Assembly (NCBI GenBank): GCA_029258795.1
Contig: JAPDKB010000007.1
Location: 243,070 to 307,069 of the forward strand
Direction: 5' to 3'
Length of the DNA: 64,000 bases
DNA from: an archaeon
GTDB lineage: Archaea > EX4484-52 > WAPT01
Both the position numbers and the translations under genes were made by a program. Below are positions 33,151 to 41,587 of the stretch, one piece after another (the stretch's first letter is position 1; every line of letters begins with the position of its first letter). The notes beneath the pieces were generated by a model, which saw only the letters and a program-made list of their open reading frames with translations, was not told where the DNA came from and did no database searches.

Positions 33151-34266
33151 TTACTTTTTCTTTCTCCTAGTCCTCTTCTTTTCATTCTTGGGTTGAGAAG
33201 TGCCCTCATTAGCTGGAGGCATCGAATTTCCAAAATAAAGCTTCCTCACAGGCCATGAAATCTCTATGCCTTCCTCATCGAACCTCTTTTTGAGATCTTT
33301 TATGAACTCGTGCATGATTGTGTAGCGGTAAGCATAATCCTTTGCTCTCAGTATTATGGCAAATTCTATGTTGGAATCGCCAAAGTTGTTGTACCTTACC
33401 AAAGGTTCCCATGATGTTTCGCACATATCTGCAAGCTTTTCCTGCGTTTTCCTTGCAACCTCCTTGACAATCCTCTCCACCCTTTCCAGGTCGGAGTCGT
33501 AAGCCACACCACAATTCACTATGACGTTTGTGGGCTTGACAGGCATCGCATAATTGATTATTTTACTCTGCGAAAGCTTGGAGTTCGGGATTATGATGGT
33601 GTAGTCTCCAAGCGCCCTTATTCTGGTGGAACGCCACCCCACATCATCCACATAGCCTATGGTGCCATCTTCCAGCTCAACAAAATCGCCAACTCTTATT
33701 GGTTTGTCGGACATGATATGGAGACCCGCAAAGAAGTCTGAAAGAGTGCTCTGTAAAGCCAGACCCACTGCTAAGCTACCCACACCGAGAGTGGCTATTA
33801 GGGGTGAGAGAGCTATATTGAAGTAGTCAAGGATGGTTAGGAAACCTATAGTAAAGACGAAAAGATATATAACCTTAGAAATGACTCCCGGTAGCTTGAC
33901 CTTCTTTTCCTTCTCAAACCAGAAAGTTGCGAAGAACACGAAAATCTCTGCAACCATCCACGAAGCCACAAGAACTCCAACCACAAAGAAAAACTTGTCC
34001 AGATTGATAAGGAAGGTTAATTTCGATGAAAGTATTTCGGATGAGGTGTAGAGGCCGATGAGCACTACCAGCGCGACCAGAGGACGGGAGATTATATCAA
34101 GTAGGATATCATCCAGATCACTCTTTGTGCGCTTTGCAACCCTCCTGAAGTAGGGTATGATTATGTTTCTTATCACCAAAATCAGGAAAATGAAAACTCC
34201 GAGATTCAGCAAAGCGAGACCTTCTGGTGTGTGGAGTAAGAATCTGGACACCAAATTTGAAACCAT
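33151..34266 (-). CDS. mscS: Small-conductance mechanosensitive channel, MscS family
   Basis: 371 residues. Four hydrophobic segments, the last being the pore helix region SPLIATLGVGSLAVGLALQSTLSDFFAG, then the MscS beta domain (RVGDFVELEDGTIGYVDDVGWRSTRIRALGD). The C-terminus ends in Lys/Arg-rich sequence. It opens under membrane tension to release solutes after osmotic down-shock. It ends 6 bases from the convergent HerA-like gene. Confidence 0.92.
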   Translation of the reverse strand: MVSNLVSRFLLHTPEGLALLNLGVFIFLILVIRNIIIPYFRRVAKRTKSDLDDILLDIISRPLVALVVLIGLYTSSEILSSKLTFLINLDKFFFVVGVLVASWMVAEIFVFFATFWFEKEKKVKLPGVISKVIYLFVFTIGFLTILDYFNIALSPLIATLGVGSLAVGLALQSTLSDFFAGLHIMSDKPIRVGDFVELEDGTIGYVDDVGWRSTRIRALGDYTIIIPNSKLSQSKIINYAMPVKPTNVIVNCGVAYDSDLERVERIVKEVARKTQEKLADMCETSWEPLVRYNNFGDSNIEFAIILRAKDYAYRYTIMHEFIKDLKKRFDEEGIEISWPVRKLYFGNSMPPANEGTSQPKNEKKRTRRKKK

Positions 34267-34395
34267 AAATTAGAATTTCAAGTATGAAAAGATAAAAAGG
34301 TTTTGCGAAGCTGAAAGAAGAAAAAAGAAAAGGGAGGAAAGTTGTGGGGCTCGGACGGTGGCATTAATAGCGGTGGAGGGTTCATCCAGCAAATC

Positions 34396-34656
34396 TCAAC
34401 TAACGACACCTCCTTTCCTTCCTGCAATGGTCCATAGCCAGTCCTGCATCACCTTTTCCTTCTCATACTTGCCGAATGCATGGGGGAACATGTCTGCCAG
34501 CTCCTCTATCCTTTTCCTCGCCTCCTCCTTTGCTTTCTGGAATTTTTTTTCGTGCTCAATTGATAGATTTCTGAACTCATACAGGAACATGTCTTTTGGG
34601 TTTAATCCCATTTCCTTCAACTTGTTCTTGATCAAAATGATCTCATCTCCCATCAT
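34396..34656 (-). CDS. Small helical hypothetical protein
   Basis: 86 residues from ATG at 34656, with GGAGG 8 bases upstream. Almost wholly charged helix (IKNKLKEMGLNPKDMFLYEF, EHEKKFQKAKEEARKRIEE) with a C-terminal MQDWLWTIAGRKGG. No family recognised. Downstream partner of the 61-residue gene, separated by 18 bases. Confidence 0.55.
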   Translation of the reverse strand: MMGDEIILIKNKLKEMGLNPKDMFLYEFRNLSIEHEKKFQKAKEEARKRIEELADMFPHAFGKYEKEKVMQDWLWTIAGRKGGVVS

Positions 34657-34674
34657 CAACACCACCTCCCAAAA

Positions 34675-34860
34675 TCATACTTTTGCATAGGCAGCTATGG
34701 TCTGCTGCACCGGCTGGTTGTGTAACTGGTGGAGTGGCTTACCATTCACGTAAACGGGATACACCTTGCTCAGCTCAATCAGCATCTGCCTTATTTTCCT
34801 CACCTGTTGTGGGTTCACACGCCCCCGCCTTCCATGAGTTCTGGAGTGGCTCACCACCAT
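34675..34860 (-). CDS. Small basic hypothetical protein
   Basis: 61 residues from ATG at 34860, which has GGAGGTGAG just upstream (an in-frame GTG overlaps that site). The N-terminus is basic (MVVSHSRTHGRRGRVNPQQ), then comes a helix (VRKIRQMLIELSKVYPVYV). A TATA-like CTTAAATACC lies near 34894-34904. Possibly an RNA- or DNA-binding peptide; function unknown. Confidence 0.55.
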   Translation of the reverse strand: MVVSHSRTHGRRGRVNPQQVRKIRQMLIELSKVYPVYVNGKPLHQLHNQPVQQTIAAYAKV

Positions 34861-34990
34861 CTTGCTCACCTCCGTGTTAGAAGAAGTGAATCTGAGGGTA
34901 TTTAAGGTAGAGCATATAGGTTTGCCGTTATACGTGCTTTCATGCCGATAGAAGGAGGTTGAATGGTGTGTTTGTATTTACTTTCAGATT

Positions 34991-35566
34991 TTATTCCAGC
35001 AGGTGTTTTCCCTCTTCCTTTATGAAGTTGATGAAGGATTGAGTTGCTCTTTTTCTATGAGACACCTGATTTTTGTATTCGTAATCCTCAGCAAAGGTTC
35101 TGTCATGCCCTTCGGGAATGAAAATGGGGTCAAACCCAAACCCTTCTTTTCCGCGCTGCTTTTCAGCTATCATGCCATGACATTCTCCAGTGAAAATCCT
35201 CACATCATCCTGACTTAAAGCCAGTGCTATGACTGCCTTAAACTTTGCAGCTCTGTTCTCCACACCCTCCATTAGTTTGAGCACACCTTCATTGCCTATG
35301 GTTCTGTACACGTAGGAAGAATAAACCCCCGGAAAGCCCTTGAGAGCGTGGATAAAGAGTCCTGCATCTTCCACCATCACCGGATGTCCCACAAGTCGGT
35401 AAGCTTCCTTTGCCTTGAATTCAGCCACCTTCTCCAGCTCATCCGCCTGAATTTCCGTTAGCTCAAGCTCAATGTGCTTTACATCCACGCCGTATTTTTG
35501 CAAAGCGTTTCTTATTTCCACCGCTTTGTGGGGATTGGAGGTTGCAAAGTAAATATGGAGTGGCAT
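34991..35566 (-). CDS. rdgB: XTP/dITP pyrophosphatase (RdgB/HAM1 family)
   Basis: 191 residues from ATG at 35566 (begins MPLHIYFATSNPHKAVEI), preceded by GGTGAT; the frame is open upstream, but a TATA box (CCTATAAAAAT near 35607-35618) lies within that part. Motifs: FATSNPHKAVEI, VMVEDAGLFIHALKGFPG, GFGFDPIFIPEG, FAEDYEYKNQVSHR. It hydrolyses non-canonical purine triphosphates to keep them out of DNA and RNA. Confidence 0.93.
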   Translation of the reverse strand: MPLHIYFATSNPHKAVEIRNALQKYGVDVKHIELELTEIQADELEKVAEFKAKEAYRLVGHPVMVEDAGLFIHALKGFPGVYSSYVYRTIGNEGVLKLMEGVENRAAKFKAVIALALSQDDVRIFTGECHGMIAEKQRGKEGFGFDPIFIPEGHDRTFAEDYEYKNQVSHRKRATQSFINFIKEEGKHLLE

Positions 35567-35656
35567 GTTTCCATCACCATAATCGATAGTCAGGTATTTG
35601 AGAAAAATTTTTATAGGTGTTGTGCAATAATTCATGCCTTATTGGTGGTTTGTATT

Positions 35657-36196
35657 ATGGATCAGGGGGATGACCCTCACCATTGTAAAAGCAAGTGCTG
35701 TGTGGTGGGGGAGGATAGGGATCGTGCATTTCTGATTTATGATTCTGGCTATGATCTGGAAAATGATGAAGTAGAGGAAGATGTGGAACGATGTGTTAGG
35801 AAGCTTCTGAGTTCAAATGACCCTAAGTTGATGAACATAAAAATTGTCCTCATCGCAAAGTATAAACGGAACGTATCAAACGGTTCTAACTTTGAGGTTG
35901 AAGTTTATTCGAAAGACGAACCCGATTCTGTTATTAAAGCCCGTGAGATCTACGATCAGATGGTCAAGAACATGAACGGGCAGTTCGAGGCTCAAAAAGA
36001 AAACGTAAGCATTGGGAAATGCGACGGTAACTCGTGTGTTAGAATTGGAAGAATAGCGTACAGGAACAAAGTTCTAATATACGAGACAAGTGACCCAGAA
36101 ACATGTGAGAATCTGACAAAGGAGTGTATTTTCAGAGTATATTCTAAGGATTATCCTGATGCGGGTGAGATTAAAGAAATGAGGAAGTATCTGTGA
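35657..36196 (+). CDS. Hypothetical protein with Cys-rich N-terminus
   Basis: 179 residues from ATG at 35657 (begins MDQGDDPHHCKSKCCV). The frame continues upstream, but TATA-like TTTTTATAGG at 35607-35616 lies inside it, so that part cannot be translated. Predicted alternating strands (AFLIYDSGYDL, IKIVLIAKYKR, VLIYETSDPE, CIFRVYSKDYPDAGEI), with repeated short motif VYSKD(E/Y)PD at two places suggesting an internal duplication of about 80 residues. Family unknown. It ends 7 bases before tRNA-Gly's 3' end. Confidence 0.6.
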   Translation: MDQGDDPHHCKSKCCVVGEDRDRAFLIYDSGYDLENDEVEEDVERCVRKLLSSNDPKLMNIKIVLIAKYKRNVSNGSNFEVEVYSKDEPDSVIKAREIYDQMVKNMNGQFEAQKENVSIGKCDGNSCVRIGRIAYRNKVLIYETSDPETCENLTKECIFRVYSKDYPDAGEIKEMRKYL

Positions 36197-36203
36197 TTTC
36201 TTG

Positions 36204-36277
36204 TGGTGCGCCGGCCGGGAATTGAACCCGGGCCTCCGCCGTGGCAGGGCGGTATCATACCACTAGACTACCGGCGC
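36204..36277 (-). tRNA. tRNA-Gly (GCC)
   Basis: On the minus strand: acceptor stem GCGCCGG with CCGGCGC, D-arm GTCTAGTGGTATGAT, anticodon stem CCGCC/GGCGG with loop CTGCCAC (anticodon GCC), T-arm with GGTTCAATTCC, discriminator A and an encoded CCA. There is no intron. TATA-like TTTTTAAAAC lies about 45 bases upstream. Confidence 0.97.
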
Positions 36278-36380
36278 GCAACCAAGCTGGATGGAGTTAT
36301 AATTGTCTGAACAAGTTTTAAAAATGTTGACTCTCGTGTTCCATCTGAGAGCTTAAGAAAACTCGCATAGCTTGAGGTTT

Positions 36381-36596
36381 TCACTTTTTCCTCGTTGCGA
36401 CAGCAACGCCAACTTTCTTTTTGGTCTGCCAGCTGTAGCTCCTCAACCTCTTGCTCCTCCCGAATCCGCATGCTGCGCAATACTTCTTTGTTATGTGGAA
36501 CGCGTGCCTACCACACCTTCTGCATCTTTTGTGTGTCTTCTTCTGCCTCTTTCCAAAGGACGGCCTTCCAGCTGTGTATCTTCTTACTGCTGCCAT
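36381..36596 (-). CDS. rpl37e: Large ribosomal subunit protein L37e (eL37)
   Basis: 71 residues. [20 protein letters not shown] and [18 protein letters not shown] carry the two CxxC pairs of the zinc finger and match the family closely. The N-terminus is about 7 residues longer than usual (MAAVRRYTA). It is located 22 bases downstream of the LSm gene, the standard archaeal pair. Confidence 0.95.
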   Translation of the reverse strand: MAAVRRYTAGRPSFGKRQKKTHKRCRRCGRHAFHITKKYCAACGFGRSKRLRSYSWQTKKKVGVAVATRKK

Positions 36597-36618
36597 AGAA
36601 ACTCACACCCCAACAGCA

Positions 36619-36861
36619 CTATTTTGACACGTTTTCTTCAGGAGATGCGAAAACAACTGTATCTCCCCTGATAAGCACATCTCCTATCCGTTTGACTCCC
36701 TCTTCATCAGTAAGCTCGGCATTGCTCAGCCACAGATTCAGATGCATGTCCAGCGCTTCAAGCACACCGTTTATTCTGTTCCCGTTCTTTAACCTCACCA
36801 AAATCCTCTTGCCCTTTGACTTATCAAGCACGTCTATAGGTCTTTTGTCCGGCACGTTCAA
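36619..36861 (-). CDS. Sm-like archaeal protein (LSm/SmAP)
   Basis: 80 residues. Sm1 motif KRILVRLKNGNRINGVLEALDMHLNLWL and Sm2 motif GDVLIRGDTVVFASP (IRG conserved) are intact. It forms heptameric RNA-binding rings. It precedes rpl37e in one operon. Confidence 0.95.
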   Translation of the reverse strand: MNVPDKRPIDVLDKSKGKRILVRLKNGNRINGVLEALDMHLNLWLSNAELTDEEGVKRIGDVLIRGDTVVFASPEENVSK

Positions 36862-36956
36862 ATCACCACCAAAATATGCTCGCTAAAAACCACACAATAA
36901 ATAATGAGGAAACATATTTAAAGATTTAGTTGAATTAAACCCAAGTGTGATGCGGC

Positions 36957-37352
36957 ATGGCTATCTGGCACTCAAGATCAAGGAGGAAGCCAACTGGAGG
37001 TCGGCTCAGACCGCACAGAAAGCACAAAAAGTATGAGCTCGGTAGATTACCTGCAAGAACAACCATTGGAGAGAGAAAGCTGGAGATTATAAGAGTCAGG
37101 GGTGGAAACTACAAGTTCAGGCTTAAGAAGGTTGATTATGCCAACGTGGTTTATGAAGGCGGGAAGGTTGAAAAGAAGAAAGTCGTGGATGTTGTTGAAA
37201 ACAAAGCCAATCCTCACTTTGTGAGGGAGAAGATAATAACCAAAGGCGCAATAATAAAGCTTGAGGATGGCACACTGGCGAGAGTGACAAGCCGCCCGGG
37301 ACAGGATGGCGTGATCAATGTGGTTGTCATCAAAACTTCTGCCAAGGCGTGA
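36957..37352 (+). CDS. rps8e: Small ribosomal subunit protein S8e (eS8)
   Basis: 131 residues. [23 protein letters not shown] and [22 protein letters not shown] match archaeal S8e. ATG follows TATA-like CATATTTAAAGA by about 38 bases. The stop TGA overlaps an in-frame GTG of the next gene. Confidence 0.95.
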   Translation: MAIWHSRSRRKPTGGRLRPHRKHKKYELGRLPARTTIGERKLEIIRVRGGNYKFRLKKVDYANVVYEGGKVEKKKVVDVVENKANPHFVREKIITKGAIIKLEDGTLARVTSRPGQDGVINVVVIKTSAKA

Positions 37353-37354
37353 GC

Positions 37355-37762
37355 ATGAAGCTCCGGGTTTTTGGGGTCGAGATTTGGGTGGATGAACGCC
37401 ACATCCTTTCTCCTTCTCCACAAGAAATTGAGAAACAAGTGAAGGAGTATCTTGAGGGCAATCGTTTCAGGTTTGATGTTAAGCTGGATTATTCGAAACT
37501 TTCAGCGGACATGGCCAGATTCATGAAAGCTCTGCAACAAGTCGAGTATGGAGAAACGATAACTTATGGTGAGCTGGGTAAAATTTTGGGTATGCACCCC
37601 CGCAAGGTTGGCGTGCTTTGCGCGAGAAACCCTCTGCCCCTTATAGTTCCGTGCCACAGGGTTGTGGGTGCTTCAGGGCTGGGTGGTTATGCTTACGGTG
37701 TTGAGTTGAAGAAAAAGCTTCTTGAGCTTGAGCAAAAGAATTCCCGAAAATGGAGAGAGTGA
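37355..37762 (+). CDS. ogt: O6-alkylguanine-DNA alkyltransferase (Ogt/MGMT family)
   Basis: 135 residues from ATG at 37355 (GTG at 37349 overlapping the S8e stop is possible). The active-site motif IVPCHRVVGASGLGGYAYG holds the alkyl-accepting Cys (PCHRV), and ITYGELGKILGMHPRKVGVLCARNP is the HTH DNA-binding part. The N-terminal domain is short. It transfers alkyl groups from O6-guanine to itself. Alkyltransferase-like proteins replace the Cys; here it is kept. Confidence 0.92.
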   Translation: MKLRVFGVEIWVDERHILSPSPQEIEKQVKEYLEGNRFRFDVKLDYSKLSADMARFMKALQQVEYGETITYGELGKILGMHPRKVGVLCARNPLPLIVPCHRVVGASGLGGYAYGVELKKKLLELEQKNSRKWRE

Positions 37763-37766
37763 TAGC

Positions 37767-38540
37767 TTACCTCAAATGCACATGGACTTCCGTCTTTAAC
37801 AATGAGATTAGCTTTTCTGTAAAGCTTTCCTTTGGAGGGTTCTCCTCCAGCAGGAGATAAGCTATCTTTCTTATCTCGCGGGACGGCTTTATGTAGGGAT
37901 CAACCAGATAGACGGGTATGCCTTTAGATATGGCTCCTCTAACTTTACCGTGCTCCTTAACCACGCCCAGCACTCTTGCGTTCAGCACGCTCTCTATATC
38001 ATGGGGTTTGAGTTCATGCTTCTCTCCTCTATGCATATTAACTATCACTCCTGCAACCTCCTTGCCGAGCTTTCTGACAAAATCGGCAGCCATTTTGGCA
38101 TTTTGCACGGATGGTAACTCTGGGGTGGTTACCAGCACAACCTCATCGCTCGCTTCAACCGCAGCCCTCACTTCGTCATTCACGCCCGGTGCGGAATCTA
38201 TGAGAATGAGGTCATAAACACCTATGAGCCTCGATAGATGTTTCTCAAGCCCGCCAAGCTCTGCTTCCAGCTCCGCCATGGATGCAGGGATAACCTTGAA
38301 GCCAACGGGATGCTGGTATATAGCGTGTAATATGTACGCTTCATTCTTTATCACATCATTTAGGGTTACGGGATGTGTTTCGGGCACGCCAAGATGGGTT
38401 GCGAGGTTTGGACCGCTCACATTGCCATCTATTACCAGAACATGCTTGCCTGCCTTTGAAAGCGCAGCCGCAATATTTGAAACGATGGTGGTTTTACCCA
38501 CACCCCCCTTTCCGGAGATTACGGCAACGATTTTCGTCAT
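37767..38540 (-). CDS. MinD/ParA-family deviant Walker ATPase
   Basis: 257 residues. Deviant Walker A SGKGGVGKTT (near residue 9), switch I VLVIDGNVSGPNL (Asn replaces the usual Asp in DxD), and LILIDSAPGVNDEV (Walker B/switch II). It belongs with archaeal MinD-like ATPases that position or load partners on membranes. No partner gene is adjacent. ATG at 38540 faces the PAP2-kinase gene with a shared AT-rich promoter region. Confidence 0.85.
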   Translation of the reverse strand: MTKIVAVISGKGGVGKTTIVSNIAAALSKAGKHVLVIDGNVSGPNLATHLGVPETHPVTLNDVIKNEAYILHAIYQHPVGFKVIPASMAELEAELGGLEKHLSRLIGVYDLILIDSAPGVNDEVRAAVEASDEVVLVTTPELPSVQNAKMAADFVRKLGKEVAGVIVNMHRGEKHELKPHDIESVLNARVLGVVKEHGKVRGAISKGIPVYLVDPYIKPSREIRKIAYLLLEENPPKESFTEKLISLLKTEVHVHLR

Positions 38541-38594
38541 GTGTTTTATGTTAAATTGTCAAAAATATAAAGGTTAGTTCTGCTATCTCAAAAC

Positions 38595-39719
38595 ATGCTT
38601 TATTTCGGCTGGGAGAAGGAAGTTGTCATGATACTCTACTCCATCCCATCCCTCTTCAAACTCAGCACTCTCGTGTCCCACTCCTTTTATCTCATGTTCG
38701 TGATATGGCTCATTCTCCTCTACAAAAAGAAAAGAAACGAACTCCCTTTACATCTTCTCGGATTGGTGTCAACCTTCCTTCTCGTTAATATCATCAAGCA
38801 CACCACGGCAGTTCCCAGACCATTTGAGGTTTATGGAATAACCAACAGTGTGATGCATTTCGGTTCTTCGTTTCCGTCAACGCATGCAGCACTCTCATCA
38901 TTCATGGCTGCGTCCATTGCTCTTTTTTGGAGAGGTGGGAAGAAGGGTAGAAATGAAGGAAAGCGTGCAGTTATAGCTGGATTTTTCCTTTGGGCTCTCC
39001 TGATTTCTCTGTCCCGCTGGGTTCTGCTGCTGCACTACCTTGTTGATGTGGCGGTAGGATGGGCGATTGGAACAGGAATTCCGCTCCTTTTCTGGATTGT
39101 GATGAATGAGAGGGTAAGCAGTGAAATTGTGAGGAAGGGGATTCACATTGGTGTTGGGTATGGTGTTGCGCTTGTTGTGTTTAAGTACGGCTCTTACGTC
39201 GCTCCCGCGTTACTGCTCATAGCGCTGGTTTCAATCATTGTGACGGCTCTCCTCAAAAAGAACCTCCTGCCTCGGAGCATTTTGATGCTCGTTGGAAAAG
39301 CTGAAAGGAGGGAAGACCTCGAAAGCTTTCCCTTGAGGGGTGTCGTGTTCTTCTTCCTGTCCTCGGGCATCGTAAGCGCTGTTTTTTCAAATGAGATTGC
39401 TGCTTCTGCTATAGCAGCTCTTGCGGTTGGAGACGGGATGGCGACGCTGATTGGGAGGAAGTGGGGTAAACACAAGTTGAAATACAACATGAGGAAGAGT
39501 GTTGAGGGTACGGTTGCATGCTTCCTGTTTTCATTTCTTGCTTCTCTACCCATTCTCGGAGTTTCACTTTCCATAATAAACGGTGTGGTTGCCAGCATTG
39601 TGGAGTCATTGCCTCACAGAGAACATACAAGGTTGGGCTTGTTGCTCGATGACAATTTCACCATTCCGTTGGCGTGCTGCTCTGTCCTGTATCTGACCAA
39701 AATCTTTATATCGGGGTGA
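38595..39719 (+). CDS. PAP2 phosphatase fused to dolichol-kinase-like CTP transferase
   Basis: 374 residues, very hydrophobic. Residues about 55-160 carry the three PAP2 motifs: KHTTAVPRP, SFPSTHAALS and SRWVLLLHYLVDVAVG. From about 180 the protein becomes a dolichol kinase/phytol kinase-type cytidylyl-dependent kinase: ALAVGDGMATLIGRKWGKHKL, KSVEGT, ASIVESLP and DDNFTIPL. The two halves act on opposite reactions of polyprenyl phosphate (dephosphorylation and rephosphorylation), fitting lipid-carrier recycling for glycosylation. TATA-like AAAATATAAAGG sits about 27 bases before the first ATG. Confidence 0.8.
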   Translation: MLYFGWEKEVVMILYSIPSLFKLSTLVSHSFYLMFVIWLILLYKKKRNELPLHLLGLVSTFLLVNIIKHTTAVPRPFEVYGITNSVMHFGSSFPSTHAALSSFMAASIALFWRGGKKGRNEGKRAVIAGFFLWALLISLSRWVLLLHYLVDVAVGWAIGTGIPLLFWIVMNERVSSEIVRKGIHIGVGYGVALVVFKYGSYVAPALLLIALVSIIVTALLKKNLLPRSILMLVGKAERREDLESFPLRGVVFFFLSSGIVSAVFSNEIAASAIAALAVGDGMATLIGRKWGKHKLKYNMRKSVEGTVACFLFSFLASLPILGVSLSIINGVVASIVESLPHREHTRLGLLLDDNFTIPLACCSVLYLTKIFISG

Positions 39720-39735
39720 GAGTAAAACCACTTTC

Positions 39736-40386
39736 ATGGGGATTGTGTCCAAACTTCTCGCACCTTTTAGAAGCACACTGGAAAATGATGTGTTTAAGGC
39801 GCTGGTTGAGCTTGCAAATCTGTCCAGCACAACATGTTCCATGTTAATCAGGATGATTGAGAGTGATAACAAGAACCTTGTGAGAAAAATATCGAAAAAT
39901 GAGAGGCACGGGGATGAAATAAGGAGAAATGTTGAGAAGCTGTTGTTTGAAGGGGCGTTTCTTCCTCAATCAAGACCTCTCTTTTTCACACTTGCCGAGA
40001 GGATGGACAGCGTGATAGACAGCATTGAGGACTGCGCCAAGATATACGAGGCAGCACAACAAATTGATGAGGAGATAAAGAGGCGTGTGCTCCACATTCT
40101 CGACGTAACTAAAGAGGCATGCGATTGTTTCTGTGATGCATTGCTAAGCTTTTTCAGGGGAGACGAAAGGAGAATGCAGGAAAAAATAGCAGTGATAAAC
40201 GAGATTGAAGCGAGGATAGATGATGTGAAACATGAGGTGTTCAAGAGCATGGTAAGGAGCAGGGATAAGTGCTTCTGGAAGGAAAAGTGTATGGAAGATT
40301 TTGTTGACAGCGCGGAGGAAATCAGCGACAAATTGCAAGATGCTGCTGATACATTAAGCGTCATAGCTGCTAGCATGAAGGTGTGA
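39736..40386 (+). CDS. DUF47 (PhoU-like) regulator of phosphate transport
   Basis: 216 residues, all helical, in two PhoU-like bundles: ISKNERHGDEIRRNVEKLL and ERMDSVIDSIEDCAKIYE in the first, INEIEARIDDVKHEVFKSM and DSAEEISDKLQDAADTL in the second, carrying the acidic metal-binding E/DxxxD motifs. Family members pair with PiT-type transporters. Here the stop overlaps the start region of the PiT-like gene. Confidence 0.88.
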   Translation: MGIVSKLLAPFRSTLENDVFKALVELANLSSTTCSMLIRMIESDNKNLVRKISKNERHGDEIRRNVEKLLFEGAFLPQSRPLFFTLAERMDSVIDSIEDCAKIYEAAQQIDEEIKRRVLHILDVTKEACDCFCDALLSFFRGDERRMQEKIAVINEIEARIDDVKHEVFKSMVRSRDKCFWKEKCMEDFVDSAEEISDKLQDAADTLSVIAASMKV

Positions 40387-40388
40387 AG

Positions 40389-41324
40389 ATGATGGTGTTG
40401 CATTTTGATGGTGAGCTAACCCTGCTCTTACTCTCTCTCGCTGCGGTATGCATTCTCAATCTGCCCTTGCTTGCTGTGATGCCAGTAAGGTGTGAGGTGC
40501 TTGGGAAAAAAAGTTCCATTGCGATGTTCTTGGTTGCGATACTCCTCGGTTTTTATGTGAGTGGAAACAAAGTCATGACGACTGTGAGCAGTGAGATAGC
40601 CAAAATTGATAGCACCGGGTTTTTGATGGCAAGTGCGCTAACATTCCTCATCATGATAACACTCAGCCTGCGCGACATACCCGCCTCAGTACAGCAGGTT
40701 ATGGTGATGTGTATAGCGGGAATAGCTGTGGGAAGTTGTGCTGCTATCAACACAGGAAAAATTGTGGAGATCGTTCTCTCCTGGATTGGAAGCATTCTTC
40801 TTTCAGCTTCAATCAGTTTGTTGCTCTATCCGCGGTTGCGCTCAGTATTCAACAGTCTCACTCCATTGAAAAGAGAAGCAGGGATGAGGGTGTTTATGAT
40901 TCTGGTACTTTTCTTGCTTTCTATGGCATCCGGCTCAAGCACGGTTGCAACGGCTGTGTCGCCACTTTCAATCGTAACGGACAGCAAAGCTGTTCTTGCA
41001 GGAGTTGTGATGGTTTTCGCTTTTTTCGGAGTTATTGCAAGATATTGGCTATTTCATGCAATTCCTCCTCGACTGCTGGACAATCTGGATGTGAGTGCTG
41101 TGGCGTTGGTGCAGATGAGCGCTGCCCTTTCCGTGTTTTTGTTCTCGCTGGTGGGTATGCCTGTATCCATAAACCACGCTGTTTTTGCATCGTTGTTTGT
41201 GGTCAGCTACCTGAAGGACATCAGGATTCTGGAGAGGAAGGTGATCAGAAATTTCGTGAGGAATGGATTGGGGGTGCCTCTCCTCTCCTTTATTGCTGGG
41301 GCGGTTGTTTCAGCCATCATGTGA
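40389..41324 (+). CDS. PiT-family phosphate permease homologue with degenerate signature
   Basis: 311 residues, about nine membrane helices, beginning MMVLHFDGELTLLLLSLAAV. The gene partner and repeat layout (PVSINHAVFASLFVV near the end) identify the PiT family. But the two GANDVAN signatures read YVSGNKVMTTVSS and MASGSSTVATAVSP, so the invariant Asp is missing in both. The transporter may have another substrate, act as a sensor or be inactive. ATG at 40389 follows AGGTG. Confidence 0.75.
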   Translation: MMVLHFDGELTLLLLSLAAVCILNLPLLAVMPVRCEVLGKKSSIAMFLVAILLGFYVSGNKVMTTVSSEIAKIDSTGFLMASALTFLIMITLSLRDIPASVQQVMVMCIAGIAVGSCAAINTGKIVEIVLSWIGSILLSASISLLLYPRLRSVFNSLTPLKREAGMRVFMILVLFLLSMASGSSTVATAVSPLSIVTDSKAVLAGVVMVFAFFGVIARYWLFHAIPPRLLDNLDVSAVALVQMSAALSVFLFSLVGMPVSINHAVFASLFVVSYLKDIRILERKVIRNFVRNGLGVPLLSFIAGAVVSAIM

Positions 41325-41359
41325 AAGATTTATAAGCAGGTTAAGCTTATAGAAAAGCT

Positions 41360-41587
41360 ATGCAACTGGAAGGATTGCGCGAGATGAAGGAAGGTAGATT
41401 TGTGTTGTTCTGGGTGCTCGGAGCGCTGCTCATGCTTGTGGGGAGCTGGATAGCTGGACACGTGGAATGGACGGTGGGTACAACGAAAGCAGCTTATTAT
41501 GGTGCCATAGTCCTTGCGTTCCTGCTGTTTCTGCTTGCAGGGCTCTGCTGGGTGGGTGTGGCTGTAGGTGTGAGCAAGCATGTTTGA
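41360..41587 (+). CDS. Small two-helix membrane protein
   Basis: 75 residues. Two membrane helices (FVLFWVLGALLMLVGSWIAG and YYGAIVLAFLLFLLAGLCWVGVAVG) follow an amphipathic N-terminus. TATA-like ATTTATAAGC lies near 41331-41340, about 25 bases upstream. It overlaps the HD gene by 8 bases. No family recognised. Confidence 0.6.
   Translation: MQLEGLREMKEGRFVLFWVLGALLMLVGSWIAGHVEWTVGTTKAAYYGAIVLAFLLFLLAGLCWVGVAVGVSKHV

Noticed and set aside
37349-37351. GTG overlapping the S8e stop as start of ogt
   Set aside because: ATG six bases downstream fits the family start equally well; left as an alternative.
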